A DNA stretch of 64,000 bases from Haemophilus parainfluenzae (GTDB lineage: Bacteria > Pseudomonadota > Gammaproteobacteria > Enterobacterales > Pasteurellaceae): positions 496,001-560,000 of the forward strand of contig NZ_LR134481.1 of NCBI RefSeq assembly GCF_900638025.1, given 5' to 3'. Positions 1 through 9,476 of the stretch are shown here, piece by piece. The first letter of the stretch is position 1. Each line of letters starts with the position of its first letter. Under the pieces are notes generated by a model that saw only the letters and a program-made list of their open reading frames with translations, had not been told where the DNA came from and did no database searches. Position numbers and translations under genes: made by a program.

Positions 1-1
1 A

Positions 2-886
2 ATTAAGTTTGAAAACAAATTGGCATTAAAAGCGTACCTTAAAGAAAATAAAGGTATTGATTTAGATGAAAATTCTATCATTGATACGCAAATTAAGCGT
101 TTCCATGAATATAAACGCCAACAAATGAATGCGCTTTACGTGATTCATAAATACTTAGAAATTAAAGCAGGTAAATTACCAAAACGTAAAATTACCGTGA
201 TTTTCGGTGGAAAAGCTGCACCTGCTTATATTATTGCTCAAGATATTATTCACTTAATTCTTTGTTTATCAGAGTTAATCAATAATGATCCTGAAGTGAA
301 CAAGTATTTAAACGTACATTTAGTGGAAAACTATAATGTGAGCGTGGCGGAAAAGCTGATTCCTGCAACCGATATTTCAGAACAAATTTCACTTGCCTCT
401 AAAGAAGCTTCTGGTACAGGGAATATGAAGTTTATGCTTAATGGCGCGTTAACACTAGGCACAATGGATGGTGCTAATGTTGAAATTGCAGAATTAGCAG
501 GCACTGAAAATATCTATACTTTCGGTAAAGATTCAGAAAGCATTATTAAACTTTATGAAACAGCGGGTTATGTTTCAAAAACGTATTATGAAAACGACAA
601 AGAGATTAAAAGAGCGGTCGATTTTATTCTAAATCCTGCCGTGGTGAAATTAGGGAACAAAACACGTTTAGAACGTCTTTATAACGAATTATTGAATAAA
701 GACTGGTTTATGACGTTAATTGACTTTAATGCTTATGTCGAAGCGAAAGAACAAATCTTAGCTGATTATGAAGATCAAGATAGCTGGAATGAGAAAGTGG
801 TTCACAATATCGCAAAAGCGGGCTTCTTCTCATCAGATCGCACTATCGCTCAATATAATGCAGATATCTGGCATTGTGAGGGCTAA
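2..886 (+). CDS. glgP: Glycogen phosphorylase, C-terminal part (gene runs off the left edge)
   Basis: The reading frame is open from the first bases of the window, so the TTG at 20 is not the start and the 5' part lies outside. The product releases glucose-1-phosphate from glycogen or maltodextrin in the cytoplasm. The key sight is the pyridoxal-phosphate site [16 protein letters not shown], with the cofactor lysine codon at 428-430, followed by TMDGANVEI, all typical of the family C-terminal lobe. About 295 codons of a family usually over 800 residues long are present. It ends 11 bases before the next gene, so the three genes to 3364 look co-transcribed. GlgP and MalP cannot be separated on this fragment. 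In Haemophilus, glgP normally closes the glg operon, which favours GlgP. Confidence 0.93.
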   Translation: MKFENKLALKAYLKENKGIDLDENSIIDTQIKRFHEYKRQQMNALYVIHKYLEIKAGKLPKRKITVIFGGKAAPAYIIAQDIIHLILCLSELINNDPEVNKYLNVHLVENYNVSVAEKLIPATDISEQISLASKEASGTGNMKFMLNGALTLGTMDGANVEIAELAGTENIYTFGKDSESIIKLYETAGYVSKTYYENDKEIKRAVDFILNPAVVKLGNKTRLERLYNELLNKDWFMTLIDFNAYVEAKEQILADYEDQDSWNEKVVHNIAKAGFFSSDRTIAQYNADIWHCEG

Positions 887-897
887 GGGGGGAAGCA

Positions 898-1689
898 ATG
901 AAACTACTTACCCTGAATGTACACGCTTGGTTAGAAGCTAACCAAGCGGAAAAAATAGAGATTCTTGCTGAGACGATTGTGGAAAAGGGTTATGACATCA
1001 TTGCCTTACAAGAGGTTAATCAATTGATGTCGGCTCCTGCTATTTCGCCGACATTAAAGCAAGATAACTATGGTGTCATTCTATTGAATAAAATCAATCA
1101 ACGCGTTGCACAAAAATATTCGTTTTTTTGGAGCAATTCGCATATTGGTTACGATAAATATGATGAAGGCATTGCGTTTTTAACCCGTTTGCCTGTCTAT
1201 GATGTTGATGCATTTTATTGTAGCCAACATCAACGTCTTGACTCGATTCTCTCTCGTAAAATCATTGGTTTGACGGTGGAATATCAAGGTCAGTTAATTG
1301 AATGTTATTCTTGCCATATCAATTTGCCAAATTGCGATGGGGAAAACCAACTCGATAATGTTCGTTATATTGTAGAACGGAGTCAAAGTGCGAATCTTAA
1401 AATCTTGATGGGCGATTTTAATACCGATGCAATAAGCGATCAGCAAACTTATCAACAAATTAAATCCTTAGGTTTATTTGATACGTTTGAAATGGCAGAG
1501 CAAAAGGATAGCGGCATCACTGTAGAGAAAGCGATTGATGGCTGGAAAGGCCATAGTCAAGAAAAGCGATTAGATTATATTTTTTTAAACCAAGCAAAAA
1601 GGGTTTTATCCAGTCAGGCTATTTTTAATGGAAAAAATAAACCGATTGTTTCCGACCATTTTGGCGTAGAAGTAGCTCTCATCTTGTAG
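898..1689 (+). CDS. Endonuclease/exonuclease/phosphatase (EEP) fold family protein
   Basis: A 263-residue protein with the DNase I-like EEP fold. Visible signatures are the N-terminal strand LTLNVHAW, the metal-binding glutamate in IIALQEVNQ (about residue 39), MGDFNTDA in the middle, and DYIFLN plus SDHFGVEV at the end, the last supplying the catalytic Asp-His pair. There is no signal peptide, so it should act in the cytoplasm. Its substrate cannot be told from sequence: nucleic acid, phosphosugar or phospholipid are all possible. It starts after a strong GGGGGAAG ribosome site and stops 10 bases before the PTS permease. Its place between a phosphorylase and a sugar transporter suggests a role in carbohydrate handling, but that is inference. 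Confidence 0.85.
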   Translation: MKLLTLNVHAWLEANQAEKIEILAETIVEKGYDIIALQEVNQLMSAPAISPTLKQDNYGVILLNKINQRVAQKYSFFWSNSHIGYDKYDEGIAFLTRLPVYDVDAFYCSQHQRLDSILSRKIIGLTVEYQGQLIECYSCHINLPNCDGENQLDNVRYIVERSQSANLKILMGDFNTDAISDQQTYQQIKSLGLFDTFEMAEQKDSGITVEKAIDGWKGHSQEKRLDYIFLNQAKRVLSSQAIFNGKNKPIVSDHFGVEVALIL

Positions 1690-1699
1690 GAGAATAGAT

Positions 1700-3364
1700 A
1701 TGAAAAAAATGCTCAGTTTTGAGTTTTGGCAAAAATTTGGTAAATGCCTAATGGTGGTGATTGCCGTTATGCCAGCAGCAGGTTTAATGGTGAGTATTGG
1801 CAACTCACTGCCTTTGATTAGTGACGCAGAATGGCTGGCGCGTGTCGGAAACATTATCGCTCAAATTGGTTGGGGGATTATCGGTAACCTTCATTTATTA
1901 TTTGCTTTAGCGATTGGTGGTAGCTGGGCAAATGAGCGTGCAGGTGGCGCATTTGCAGCGGGTCTTGCTTTCATTTTAATTAACTTAATCACTGGTCACT
2001 TCTTCGGTGTGAAAATTGAAATGCTAGCCGATCCAAATGCTCACGTAAGTACTGTATTTGCAGGCGAAATCCCAGTTGCACATTACTTTGTGAATATTCT
2101 AGGACAACCTGCATTGAATATGGGGGTTTTCGTCGGTATTATTGCGGGTTTTGTGGGGGCAACAACCTTCAATAGTTACTACAATTTCCGTAAGTTACCT
2201 GAAGTACTCACCTTCTTTAATGGTAAACGTTTTGTTCCTTTCGTTGTTATTTATCGTTCTGTATTAGTCGCTATCGTCTTATCGCTATTCTGGCCTTTAG
2301 TCCAAACCGGAATTAACCATTTCGGTCAATGGATTGCTAATTCACAAAACTCAGCGCCAATCTTAGCACCATTTATTTATGGTACCTTAGAGCGTCTATT
2401 ACTTCCGTTTGGTTTACACCACATGTTGACTATCCCAATGAACTATACGTCATTAGGGGGTACTTATGAATTCTTAACAGGTGTACAACAAGGTAAACAA
2501 GTATTTGGTCAAGACCCGTTATGGCTTGCATGGATTTCTGACTTAATTAACCTTAAAGATGCGGGTAATGTAACCCAATATAACGAGCTACTTTCAACCG
2601 TGACACCCGCTCGATTCAAAGTAGGGCAAATGATTGGTTCAAGCGGTATCTTAATGGGCTTGACGCTTGCTATGTATATCAACGTAGATGAAGATAAGAA
2701 AAAACTCTATAAAGGTATTTTCCTTTCATCAGCACTTGCGGTGTTCTTAACAGGGGTAACAGAGCCAATCGAATACATGTTTATGTTTGTCGCATTACCA
2801 CTTTATATTGTTTATGCGTTAGTACAAGGTTCTGCTTTTGCCATGGCAGATATCGTGGACTTACGTGTGCATTCCTTCGGTAACATTGAGTTCTTAACGC
2901 GTACACCAATGGCGATTAAAGCCGGCATTGGTATGGATGTAATCAACTTTATTTGGGTATCTATCCTATTTGCCGTTGCTATGTTCTTTATCGCGAACTT
3001 TATGATTAAGAAATTTAATCTTGCCACAGCAGGCCGTAATGGTAACTATGATGCAAAAGGTTCAGATGAAGCTTCTAGCGATGAGCCAAAAGTGGCAAAT
3101 GCTAGCGCGCAAGTTATTCAAATCATCAACTTACTTGGTGGACGTAATAACATCGCAGATGTTGATGCTTGTATGACACGTTTACGTATTACCGTACATA
3201 ATCCAGACTTAGTGGGTGATGAAGCAAGCTGGAAACAAGCGGGCGCAATGGGCTTTATCGTGAAAGGCTCTGGTATCCAAGCGATTTATGGGCCAAAAGC
3301 AGATGTTTTAAAATCGGATATTCAAGACGTGCTTTCATCAGGCATTAACATTCCTAAAATGTAA
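1700..3364 (+). CDS. malX: PTS glucose/maltose-type permease, IICB subunit
   Basis: A 554-residue membrane permease of the phosphotransferase system that takes up and phosphorylates a hexose or maltose-like sugar. The first 440 or so residues form the multi-spanning EIIC domain, opening with the family sequence FWQKFGKCLMVVIAVMPAAG and containing the TEPIEYMFMF signature. An acidic linker leads to an EIIB domain whose phosphocysteine is C491 in DACMTRLR. No EIIA domain is present, so it must borrow EIIA-Glc (Crr). Length and order resemble MalX/PtsG. The symbol malX is my best guess from its resemblance to the maltose/glucose subfamily and the upstream glycogen/maltodextrin phosphorylase. The sugar is not proven. 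Confidence 0.85.
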   Translation: MKKMLSFEFWQKFGKCLMVVIAVMPAAGLMVSIGNSLPLISDAEWLARVGNIIAQIGWGIIGNLHLLFALAIGGSWANERAGGAFAAGLAFILINLITGHFFGVKIEMLADPNAHVSTVFAGEIPVAHYFVNILGQPALNMGVFVGIIAGFVGATTFNSYYNFRKLPEVLTFFNGKRFVPFVVIYRSVLVAIVLSLFWPLVQTGINHFGQWIANSQNSAPILAPFIYGTLERLLLPFGLHHMLTIPMNYTSLGGTYEFLTGVQQGKQVFGQDPLWLAWISDLINLKDAGNVTQYNELLSTVTPARFKVGQMIGSSGILMGLTLAMYINVDEDKKKLYKGIFLSSALAVFLTGVTEPIEYMFMFVALPLYIVYALVQGSAFAMADIVDLRVHSFGNIEFLTRTPMAIKAGIGMDVINFIWVSILFAVAMFFIANFMIKKFNLATAGRNGNYDAKGSDEASSDEPKVANASAQVIQIINLLGGRNNIADVDACMTRLRITVHNPDLVGDEASWKQAGAMGFIVKGSGIQAIYGPKADVLKSDIQDVLSSGINIPKM

Positions 3365-3366
3365 TT

Positions 3367-3911
3367 CTACTTAAATATTGATTTTATCCCCGCTTTCAAA
3401 AGTGGGGATAAACCACTATTTGCAAGCACCTGTGCATCGGAACCTATCGCCACGCCTTTAGAGGCTGTTACAAGCGTTTTAACCCCAAGACCGATGGCAT
3501 TTCCACCATTAACTTTTGTCGCTAAATCGTCTTTACCACCAATCGCAATATCACCATTTTTGACGGCTGTTACTTTCCAACCGATGGCGATAGATCCATT
3601 ACCTTGCTCTTTAGCTGTACTATTTTTATCTCCTGCCGTCCCCCCTGCAATAGCAATAGCACCTCTGTCGTCAATTCTAACTAACATACTTCGATTATTA
3701 TTAGCTGTTTTATCAGCTGTTACTGCAGCATAAGCGACATCACAGATTTGAGAAAAAAACAAGGCTAAAACGGATAGTTTAAAAAACTTTCCCGTTGTGG
3801 AATTTTTGATGAACTCGAGGATGAGGCTTTCGCTTCCCCTTTTGCTAATTAGGGAATCACTACTAATGATTGAGTTGTTTTATTCCAAATAATCTTGAAT
3901 ACTTTGTTCAC
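3367..3911 (-). pseudogene. Remnant of a trimeric autotransporter adhesin (ESPR plus YadA-like head)
   Basis: Read leftward from a GTG at 3909-3911, the DNA encodes MNKVFKIIWNKTTQSLVV, a clear extended signal peptide region (ESPR) of a type Vc autotransporter. It is then broken by a TAA. The natural continuation (LAKGEAKASSSSS, then in another frame KNSTTGKFFKLSVLAL) needs at least one further frame change. The last open stretch (TTG at 3760-3762 to the stop at 3367) holds a signal-peptide tail ending in DVAYA and YadA-head repeats such as GSIAIG, GDIAIG, GNAIGLG and GVAIGSDA. Stalk and C-terminal membrane anchor are absent, so it cannot be exported or anchored. It is a 5' fragment left after deletion. 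Confidence 0.85.
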
Positions 3912-4130
3912 TTTTCGATTATCCTGAATAATGATTAAAAATAAATTTATTTACAGTACAAAAAATACATGCTGCATAAATATACACATAGAAATGTTAT
4001 TTTCGCTCAATAAGGCTAAAAAGCCTACAAGCAGATGAACCGATCAATTCTATGACAAATTAATGAATCAAACAAGAACAGAAAAAATACAATAATGAGA
4101 AGGCAGACCGACCGTGATCTTCAAGGTAAT

Positions 4131-4168
4131 AAAAAAACCTATACACCAAGTGTGTATAGGTTTTTTTT
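4131..4168 (-). terminator. Intrinsic terminator of htpX
   Basis: A perfect 11-bp stem (4136-4146 with 4152-4162, AACCTATACAC/GTGTATAGGTT) with a 5-base loop, flanked by runs of A on the left and T on the right, directly after the htpX stop. It should work for leftward transcription and could also work rightward. Confidence 0.9.
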
Positions 4169-5015
4169 ATAATATATGCAATGCTTCAATACGTTTTTCT
4201 AGCGGAGGATGGCTCATAAAGAGTTCGCTACGTTTGCCGTTAATCATAAAGGCATTAAGTGAACCCTCCATCTCTTGCGGCTCATGAATTTGTTGTAAAC
4301 GTTGCAATGCCGCAATCATTTTTTCTTTACCTACAAGCTGTGCAGAACCTGCATCTGCGCGGTATTCGCGATAGCGTGAGAACCACATTGCGATAATGCT
4401 CGCTAAAATACCAAATAAGATTTCTAACACCATTGAGACTAAGAAGTAAATGCCTGAGCTGCGGCTTTCTTCATCACCATTACGAGAACTTGCTACCACA
4501 TTGGCAATCACGCGAGATAAGAAAATCACAAAGGTATTCAATACGCCTTGTAATAAAGTCATGGTTACCATATCACCGTTTGCAATATGTGATACCTCGT
4601 GAGCCAATACCGCTTCAGCTTCTTCTTCCGTCATGGAGTTTAATAAACCCGTACTAATTGCCACTAAAGAATTGTTTTTAGTTGCCCCCGTAGCAAAAGC
4701 ATTCGCATCATTAGAATGGTAAATCGCGACATCTGGCATTGGGATGCCTGCTTGTTGTGCTTGACGGCGTACAGTTTCCACTAACCAACGCTCAGCCTGA
4801 TTACGAGGTTCGGTAATTACTTCAGCCCCCACAGAGCGTAATGCCATGGTTTTTGATAAAAATAATGAAATCAATGATCCGGCAAAACCGAAAAGCATCG
4901 CCATAATTAAAATGCCACCTGTACTATTTCCTGCAATACCGGTCACATTTAAAATAATCCCTAACACAAGCATCACAGCAAAGTTAGTCGCTAAAAATAA
5001 AAGGATTCGCATCAT
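4167..5015 (-). CDS. htpX: Membrane zinc metalloprotease HtpX
   Basis: Inner-membrane heat-shock endopeptidase that degrades misfolded membrane proteins together with FtsH. Two N-terminal membrane segments ([18 protein letters not shown] and [16 protein letters not shown]) precede the zinc motif [10 protein letters not shown] at about residue 139. Two further hydrophobic segments and the [12 protein letters not shown] block with the third zinc ligand follow. The start was set at ATG 5013-5015 (MMRILLF...) because GAGGAA lies at proper spacing upstream and this gives the usual length of about 282 residues. A longer in-frame extension to 5081 has no family support. The gene stands alone with its own terminator. 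Confidence 0.95.
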   Translation of the reverse strand: MMRILLFLATNFAVMLVLGIILNVTGIAGNSTGGILIMAMLFGFAGSLISLFLSKTMALRSVGAEVITEPRNQAERWLVETVRRQAQQAGIPMPDVAIYHSNDANAFATGATKNNSLVAISTGLLNSMTEEEAEAVLAHEVSHIANGDMVTMTLLQGVLNTFVIFLSRVIANVVASSRNGDEESRSSGIYFLVSMVLEILFGILASIIAMWFSRYREYRADAGSAQLVGKEKMIAALQRLQQIHEPQEMEGSLNAFMINGKRSELFMSHPPLEKRIEALHIL

Positions 5016-5096
5016 AATAAAGTTCCTCAATAAAATAGAAAGTAAACACTGCAATAATGGAGAATTTTTTACAAAATTCAAGGTTAAACAAATAAT

Positions 5097-5663
5097 TTAT
5101 TGTAAATCTTCTAAGGTATTAAAATTTACAAATCGTCCTTCTTGTTCGTCAAATTGGACCGCAGCCGCGCCATTTTTGTTCATAAATTGTAATAAACGAC
5201 GTTCACCTTCGTTTAAATAAGCGCGTAACTTCTCTTTAAGCTGAACGGACATCAAACAAAATGTCGGGTGCTCACGCGCTTTATCTTTTGCATAAGCCAT
5301 TAAAGTGCGGTCATTTTTAACCGCACTTTTTAGTTTTTCTAATAAGTTTTGCGGAAAATACGGGCTATCACAAGGCACAAAAAGCACAAAATCCGTTTTA
5401 GCTTGTTCGAGTGCTGTTAACATACCACTCAATGGTCCCTGAAAATCAGGCAATTCATCTGAAAATACGGGAAAACCCCATTGTGCATATTCTGTGTGGT
5501 GACGATTAGCATTGATAGAAATATCAACCACTTGAGGTTGTAAGCGTTCAATCACATGGCTAATTAATGGTTTATTTTGTAAAAGCTGTAAGCCTTTATC
5601 TGCACCATTCATCCTCCGCGCTTTTCCTCCCGCCAAAATAACCGCACTTATTGTGTATTTCAT
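5097..5663 (-). CDS. mobA: Molybdenum cofactor guanylyltransferase
   Basis: A 188-residue cytoplasmic enzyme that joins GMP to molybdopterin to make the bis-MGD cofactor of molybdoenzymes. The nucleotide-binding start ILAGGKARRMNGADKGLQLL and the FQGPLSGML and FVPCDSPYFP blocks are diagnostic. Length fits the family. It sits opposite in direction to yihD-dsbA, sharing the 5664-5729 divergent region. Its coding sequence carries an inverted pair of DNA uptake cores (5303-5311 and 5320-5328), which encode the stretch LKSAVKNDRTL. Confidence 0.94.
   Translation of the reverse strand: MKYTISAVILAGGKARRMNGADKGLQLLQNKPLISHVIERLQPQVVDISINANRHHTEYAQWGFPVFSDELPDFQGPLSGMLTALEQAKTDFVLFVPCDSPYFPQNLLEKLKSAVKNDRTLMAYAKDKAREHPTFCLMSVQLKEKLRAYLNEGERRLLQFMNKNGAAAVQFDEQEGRFVNFNTLEDLQ
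5303..5328. repeat. Inverted pair of DNA uptake sequences inside mobA
   Basis: AAGTGCGGT at 5303-5311 and its complement ACCGCACTT at 5320-5328, separated by 8 bases. Such pairs are usually intergenic terminators in Haemophilus. Here the pair is inside a reading frame, and a hairpin in the mRNA is possible. Confidence 0.85.
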
Positions 5664-5729
5664 ATTTTCTTATTGCCTTATTTGAAGTATGATCTACCCT
5701 TATTTTTCTCCATTTAAAAGGAAATAGCA

Positions 5730-5996
5730 ATGAAATGTAAGCGTTTAAATGAAGTATTGGAACTTTTACAACCTTATTGGTCTAAAGACCCAGATCTGAG
5801 CTTGTTACAAATTTTGCAAAAAATTGCTGATGAAGCAGGTTTTGATAAACCCGTAGCAGAATTATCTGATGAAGTAATTATTTATCATTTAAAAATGCAC
5901 GGCACAGATAAACTTGAGCCAATCCCTGGCATCAAAAAAGATTATGAAGAAGACTTTAAAACCGCCTTGTTAAAAGCGCGTGGAATTATTAAATAA
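5730..5996 (+). CDS. yihD: YihD family protein
   Basis: An 88-residue soluble protein of the small YihD (DUF1040) family, recognised from [17 protein letters not shown] and [15 protein letters not shown]. No enzymatic motif is visible and its function is unknown. It is preceded by AAAGGAAATAGC and lies 9 bases upstream of dsbA, so the two are probably one transcript. In Escherichia coli yihD also lies just upstream of dsbA, which supports the identification. Confidence 0.9.
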   Translation: MKCKRLNEVLELLQPYWSKDPDLSLLQILQKIADEAGFDKPVAELSDEVIIYHLKMHGTDKLEPIPGIKKDYEEDFKTALLKARGIIK

Positions 5997-6005
5997 GGAA
6001 AACAA

Positions 6006-6611
6006 ATGAAAAAAGTTTTATTTTTACTCGGTGCTTTATTTTCATTTAATGCATTCGCAGCCAACCTAGAAGAAGGCAAACAATACGTTCAAGTGAGTCA
6101 AACGGCTTCTGCACAACCAGAAGTGATTGAATTTTTCTCTTTCTACTGCCCACATTGTTATGCCTTTGAAATGGAATACCACATTCCAAAACAAGTTGCT
6201 GAAGGCTTACCACAAGGCACTGAATTTAAACAATATCACGTTAACTTCTTAGGTCGTCAATCTGAAAACCTCACTCGTGCATGGGCATTAGCGATGGCTC
6301 TTGGTGCTGAAAACAAAGTGAAAGCGCCTTTATTCGAAGCGGCACAACAAGATAAATTAAGCTCAATGGACGATATTCGCAAAATCTTCATTGATAACGG
6401 GGTTACAGCTGAACAATTTGATAACAACATCAACAGCTTTGCTGTAAACGGTTTAGTAAATAAACAAGTAAATGCAGCGGAACAGTTCCAAGTACGTGGC
6501 GTACCTGATTTCTATGTCAATGGCAAATACCGTGTAAACCCTGAAGGCTTAAATTACGACGATTTCGTCAAAGATTATGTAGAAACCGTGAAAGGTTTAT
6601 TGCAAAAATAA
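6006..6611 (+). CDS. dsbA: Periplasmic thiol:disulfide oxidoreductase DsbA
   Basis: A 201-residue protein that introduces disulfide bonds into exported proteins. Residues 1-18 form a signal peptide (MKKVLFLLGALFSFNAFA, cleavage before ANLEEG). The thioredoxin-fold active site is CPHC at residues 48-51, and the cis-proline loop RGVPDF is near residue 160. Length matches the Haemophilus enzyme. It is re-oxidised by DsbB, which is not in this window. Confidence 0.97.
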   Translation: MKKVLFLLGALFSFNAFAANLEEGKQYVQVSQTASAQPEVIEFFSFYCPHCYAFEMEYHIPKQVAEGLPQGTEFKQYHVNFLGRQSENLTRAWALAMALGAENKVKAPLFEAAQQDKLSSMDDIRKIFIDNGVTAEQFDNNINSFAVNGLVNKQVNAAEQFQVRGVPDFYVNGKYRVNPEGLNYDDFVKDYVETVKGLLQK

Positions 6612-6666
6612 AAAAAAATTGGTTTAATGCCTGCCGTTTTTAAATATAAAGAAGAGAGATGATTTT

Positions 6667-7002
6667 ATGGCTGCTAGTTTCAGTGTTACTCGTCGTTTTT
6701 TTGACGACAAAAACTACCCACGCGGATTTTCCCGTCACGGTGATTATACAATCAAAGAATCCCAAGTATTAGAGCAATATGGCCAAGCGTTTAAAGCATT
6801 AGATTTAGGTGAACGCAATCCAGCGACACAAGAAGAAAAAGAATTTGTTGCATTTTGCCGTGGTGAACGTGCGCCGGAAACTTTCTTCGAAAAAACGTGG
6901 AATAAATATCGTACTCGCATCAACACCACAAAACGTGTTTACACCTTATCGGGTGATGTGAGCGAAGCGGCTTCTGGCGGCGAAGATTATTCTGGCGAAT
7001 AA
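6667..7002 (+). CDS. maoP: MaoP/YifE family macrodomain Ori protein
   Basis: A 111-residue DUF413 protein, recognised from the [17 protein letters not shown] start and the [20 protein letters not shown] core. In E. coli, MaoP with its site maoS organises the Ori macrodomain of the chromosome. Here the gene lies some 32 kb from oriC. The C-terminal tail is acidic and glycine-rich. A terminator follows directly. The function is carried over from the family, and no maoS site was identified. Confidence 0.88.
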   Translation: MAASFSVTRRFFDDKNYPRGFSRHGDYTIKESQVLEQYGQAFKALDLGERNPATQEEKEFVAFCRGERAPETFFEKTWNKYRTRINTTKRVYTLSGDVSEAASGGEDYSGE

Positions 7003-7010
7003 TACATTTA

Positions 7011-7044
7011 AAAAGGCAGGCAGAAGCTTGCCTTTTGTTTTTTT
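7011..7044 (+). terminator. Intrinsic terminator after maoP
   Basis: AAAAGGCA (7011-7018) pairs with TGCCTTTT (7029-7036) and is followed by GTTTTTTTA. Confidence 0.8.
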
Positions 7045-7102
7045 ATCAATCCCCATGCTTGCCAAGGACTGTGGGATATTTATCATTCAAATGTAAACAT
7101 CA

Positions 7103-8194
7103 ATGCAACTACCCATTTCCCAATATACCGAACTCCTGCAAAAAAAGACTGAAAAACTGACCGCACTTTTGCAGCCCTTTAACACCCCAGAAATAGCCGT
7201 GTTTGATTCGCCGACTAGCCATTATCGGATGCGTGCAGAATTTCGTATTTGGCATGATAAAGGCGATTTTTATCACATCATGTTTGATCAAAGCACATTG
7301 CAGCGTTATCGAGTGGATGAATTCCCAATTGCCAGCGAACTGATCAATCGCATGATGAAAACCTTACTGCCATTGTTAAAAACGCAGAAAGTATTACATA
7401 AAAAACTGTTCCAAATTGATTATTTGAGCACACTCAGCAATAAAATTATTGTAAGCCTACTTTACCACAAGCAACTCACTGAAGAATGGCAAAGCGCTGC
7501 AGCAAACCTAAAAGGTGAATTACAACAACTTGGTTTTGATGTGCAGCTGATTGGTCGTGCGAGTAAACAAAAAATCTGTTTAGAGCAGGATTTTGTCGAT
7601 GAAGTGTTACCGGTGAAAGGGCGTAATTATGTTTATCGCCAAGTGGAAAACAGCTTTACCCAGCCTAATGCAGCTGTAAATTGCAAGATGTTGGAATGGG
7701 CGATTGATTGCACTCAAGGTTCGCAAGGGGATTTATTGGAGCTGTATTGTGGCAACGGCAATTTCTCTATCGCCCTTGCACAAAACTTCCGCAAAGTCCT
7801 TGCTACCGAAATCGCCAAGCCATCTGTTGCGGCTGCACAATTTAATATTGCGAAAAATGGTATAGATAATCTGCAAATTATCCGTATGTCGGCAGAAGAA
7901 TTTACCCAAGCCATGAATGGCGTACGTGAGTTTAATCGCTTAAAAGGCATTGATTTAAAAGCCTATCAATGCAATACGATTTTTGTGGATCCACCACGAG
8001 CAGGGCTTGACCCTGACACGGTAAAACTGGTACAGAATTACGATCGTATTTTGTATATTTCCTGCAATCCACATACCCTTTGTGAGAATTTGCAAACCCT
8101 AAGCCAAACCCACCGCATTGAAAAAGCGGCGCTGTTTGATCAATTCCCTTATACAGATCATATGGAAAGCGGCGTATGGCTGGTGAGAAAATAA
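7103..8194 (+). CDS. trmA: tRNA (uracil-54-C5)-methyltransferase
   Basis: A 363-residue enzyme that makes ribothymidine at position 54 of tRNA. The SAM-binding motif [15 protein letters not shown], the [10 protein letters not shown] motif and the catalytic cysteine and glutamate contexts (ISCNPHTL near residue 323, [13 protein letters not shown] at the end) are present. Length equals the H. influenzae protein as I recall it. The 3' end overlaps rsmJ by 19 bases, implying translational coupling. An uptake core near 7160 encodes the TAL in KLTALLQPF. Confidence 0.96.
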   Translation: MQLPISQYTELLQKKTEKLTALLQPFNTPEIAVFDSPTSHYRMRAEFRIWHDKGDFYHIMFDQSTLQRYRVDEFPIASELINRMMKTLLPLLKTQKVLHKKLFQIDYLSTLSNKIIVSLLYHKQLTEEWQSAAANLKGELQQLGFDVQLIGRASKQKICLEQDFVDEVLPVKGRNYVYRQVENSFTQPNAAVNCKMLEWAIDCTQGSQGDLLELYCGNGNFSIALAQNFRKVLATEIAKPSVAAAQFNIAKNGIDNLQIIRMSAEEFTQAMNGVREFNRLKGIDLKAYQCNTIFVDPPRAGLDPDTVKLVQNYDRILYISCNPHTLCENLQTLSQTHRIEKAALFDQFPYTDHMESGVWLVRK

Positions 8195-8943
8195 AAATTC
8201 AACTGCTTGCTGAAGCGGGAACATCATCAGAATTGACCGCACTTTGTTCCCCTTTTGGTATCGAGCATTGTACTGAAAGTCCGCTTGCATTGGTGCGAAC
8301 CAAAACCCACCTTGCCCTGCGTAAACTGGATGAACCCAAGTTGGGCGATGTCTTTGTAAATTTCGTGGCTGGTGCGATGGCTCATCGTCGTAAATTTGGG
8401 GGTGGACGTGGCGAAGCTGTTGCCAAAGCTGTAGGCATTAAGGGCGCAGAATTGCCGAGCGTGATTGATGCCACAGCAGGACTTGGTCGAGATGCCTTTG
8501 TTTTAGCTTCTATCGGTTGCCAAGTGCGCTTAGTAGAACGTCATCCAGTAGTATATTTGCTATTGCAGGATGGACTCAACCGCGCCTATCAGGATGCAGA
8601 AATAGGTGAAATGATGCAACAAAATATGCAATTACTAGATGTTCATCATATTGCCAAACTTAATCCACAAACCGAGAGTGCCGATGTGGTGTATTTAGAT
8701 CCAATGTATCCACATAAGCAAAAATCCGCCCTAGTTAAAAAAGAAATGCGTATATTCCAACATTTGGTTGGTGCAGATTTGGATGCCGATGAGCTCTTGA
8801 CACCTGCGCTACAATTAGCCCGTAAACGCGTGGTGGTAAAACGTCCTGATTATGCGGAATTTTTAGCGCAAAAAGCGCCCCATGTTAGTCGTGAAACCAA
8901 AAACCACCGCTTTGATATTTATATGGGAGAAGCACAATGCTAA
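8176..8943 (+). CDS. rsmJ: 16S rRNA (guanine-1516-N2)-methyltransferase
   Basis: A 255-residue methyltransferase of the small ribosomal subunit. The SAM-binding loop [14 protein letters not shown] and the catalytic [15 protein letters not shown] are diagnostic of RsmJ (YhiQ). The chosen ATG at 8176 lies inside the end of trmA. No better start is visible, and the N-terminal [17 protein letters not shown] aligns in character with the family. Its stop overlaps the rseC start by 7 bases, so trmA-rsmJ-rseC form one coupled unit. Confidence 0.92.
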   Translation: MAGEKIKIQLLAEAGTSSELTALCSPFGIEHCTESPLALVRTKTHLALRKLDEPKLGDVFVNFVAGAMAHRRKFGGGRGEAVAKAVGIKGAELPSVIDATAGLGRDAFVLASIGCQVRLVERHPVVYLLLQDGLNRAYQDAEIGEMMQQNMQLLDVHHIAKLNPQTESADVVYLDPMYPHKQKSALVKKEMRIFQHLVGADLDADELLTPALQLARKRVVVKRPDYAEFLAQKAPHVSRETKNHRFDIYMGEAQC

Positions 8944-9377
8944 AAGAAAGTGCCGTTGTGATGAGCTATGATGCAGAAACCGGTCTTGCTAAAGTGAAAT
9001 GTCAATCACAAAGCGCCTGTGGGGCTTGTTCGGCTAGAGAAGCCTGTGGAACAGCTTCCCTTTCTGAACTTAACGGAAAACGAGGCGAGCATATCTTCAC
9101 GGTAGAAACTATCACGCCACTCCGTGCAGGCCAAATGGTAGAAATCGGTCTAGAAGAAAAATCCATGTTATTTTCTGCATTATTAATGTATATCGTGCCA
9201 CTTTTCACGCTATTAGTTGCAACATTGCTTTCAAGTTATGTCAGTGAAAATGAGCTCATCCGTGCGATTTTTATCTTTATTTTGACTGCACTTTCTTTTG
9301 TTATTGTTAAACGATATACCCACAAACTCGGCCAACAAACAGAATTTCAGCCTGTTTTGTTGAGAGTGTTGTACTAA
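8937..9377 (+). CDS. rseC: SoxR-reducing/RseC family membrane protein
   Basis: A 146-residue inner-membrane protein. The N-terminal cytoplasmic part carries the cysteine cluster C22, C28, C31, C37 ([17 protein letters not shown]), the family hallmark. Two membrane segments follow ([21 protein letters not shown] and [16 protein letters not shown]). Family members affect sigma-E signalling (RseC/MucC) or electron delivery to SoxR. The last 48 codons and the terminators behind the gene are repeated at 13011-13258, which is discussed as a finding. Confidence 0.9.
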   Translation: MLKESAVVMSYDAETGLAKVKCQSQSACGACSAREACGTASLSELNGKRGEHIFTVETITPLRAGQMVEIGLEEKSMLFSALLMYIVPLFTLLVATLLSSYVSENELIRAIFIFILTALSFVIVKRYTHKLGQQTEFQPVLLRVLY

Positions 9378-9476
9378 ATAAAAAGAACGGCTGAAAACAA
9401 TTAAATTTTCAACCGCTCTTTTGTACTTAGCTTATTACTACTCGAAAGGCCTACATGAAGATGTAGGCTTTTCTAT
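9230..9476 (+). repeat. Direct repeat copy 1: rseC 3' end plus terminators
   Basis: About 247 bases matching 13011-13258 at roughly nine bases in ten by eye, with one single-base indel near the right end. This copy belongs to the intact rseC. The match begins abruptly inside the rseC membrane region and ends at the stop codon of the convergent M20 gene. Confidence 0.9.
9381..9472 (+). terminator. Two tandem hairpins after rseC
   Basis: First hairpin 9381-9397 with 9406-9422 (AAAAGAACGGCTGAAAA/TTTTCAACCGCTCTTTT, with wobble pairs). Second hairpin 9445-9472 (CCTACAT GAAG ATGTAGG core flanked by A and T runs). They lie between convergent genes and can serve both. Confidence 0.75.

Noticed and set aside
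3494..3733. 79-codon plus-strand frame over the adhesin remnant
   Set aside because: It is the antisense shadow of YadA-head repeats. The minus-strand reading has clear family motifs.
3912..4130. Small RNA or promoter array between the adhesin remnant and htpX terminator
   Set aside because: Only a weak AGGCT-AAAAA-GCCT hairpin near 4013-4026 is visible, with no matching promoter and terminator pair. It is probably decaying upstream DNA of the lost adhesin.
4846..5220. 124-codon plus-strand frame over htpX and mobA
   Set aside because: It is a shadow of two real genes; its Ile/Lys-rich text comes from reverse-complemented hydrophobic codons.
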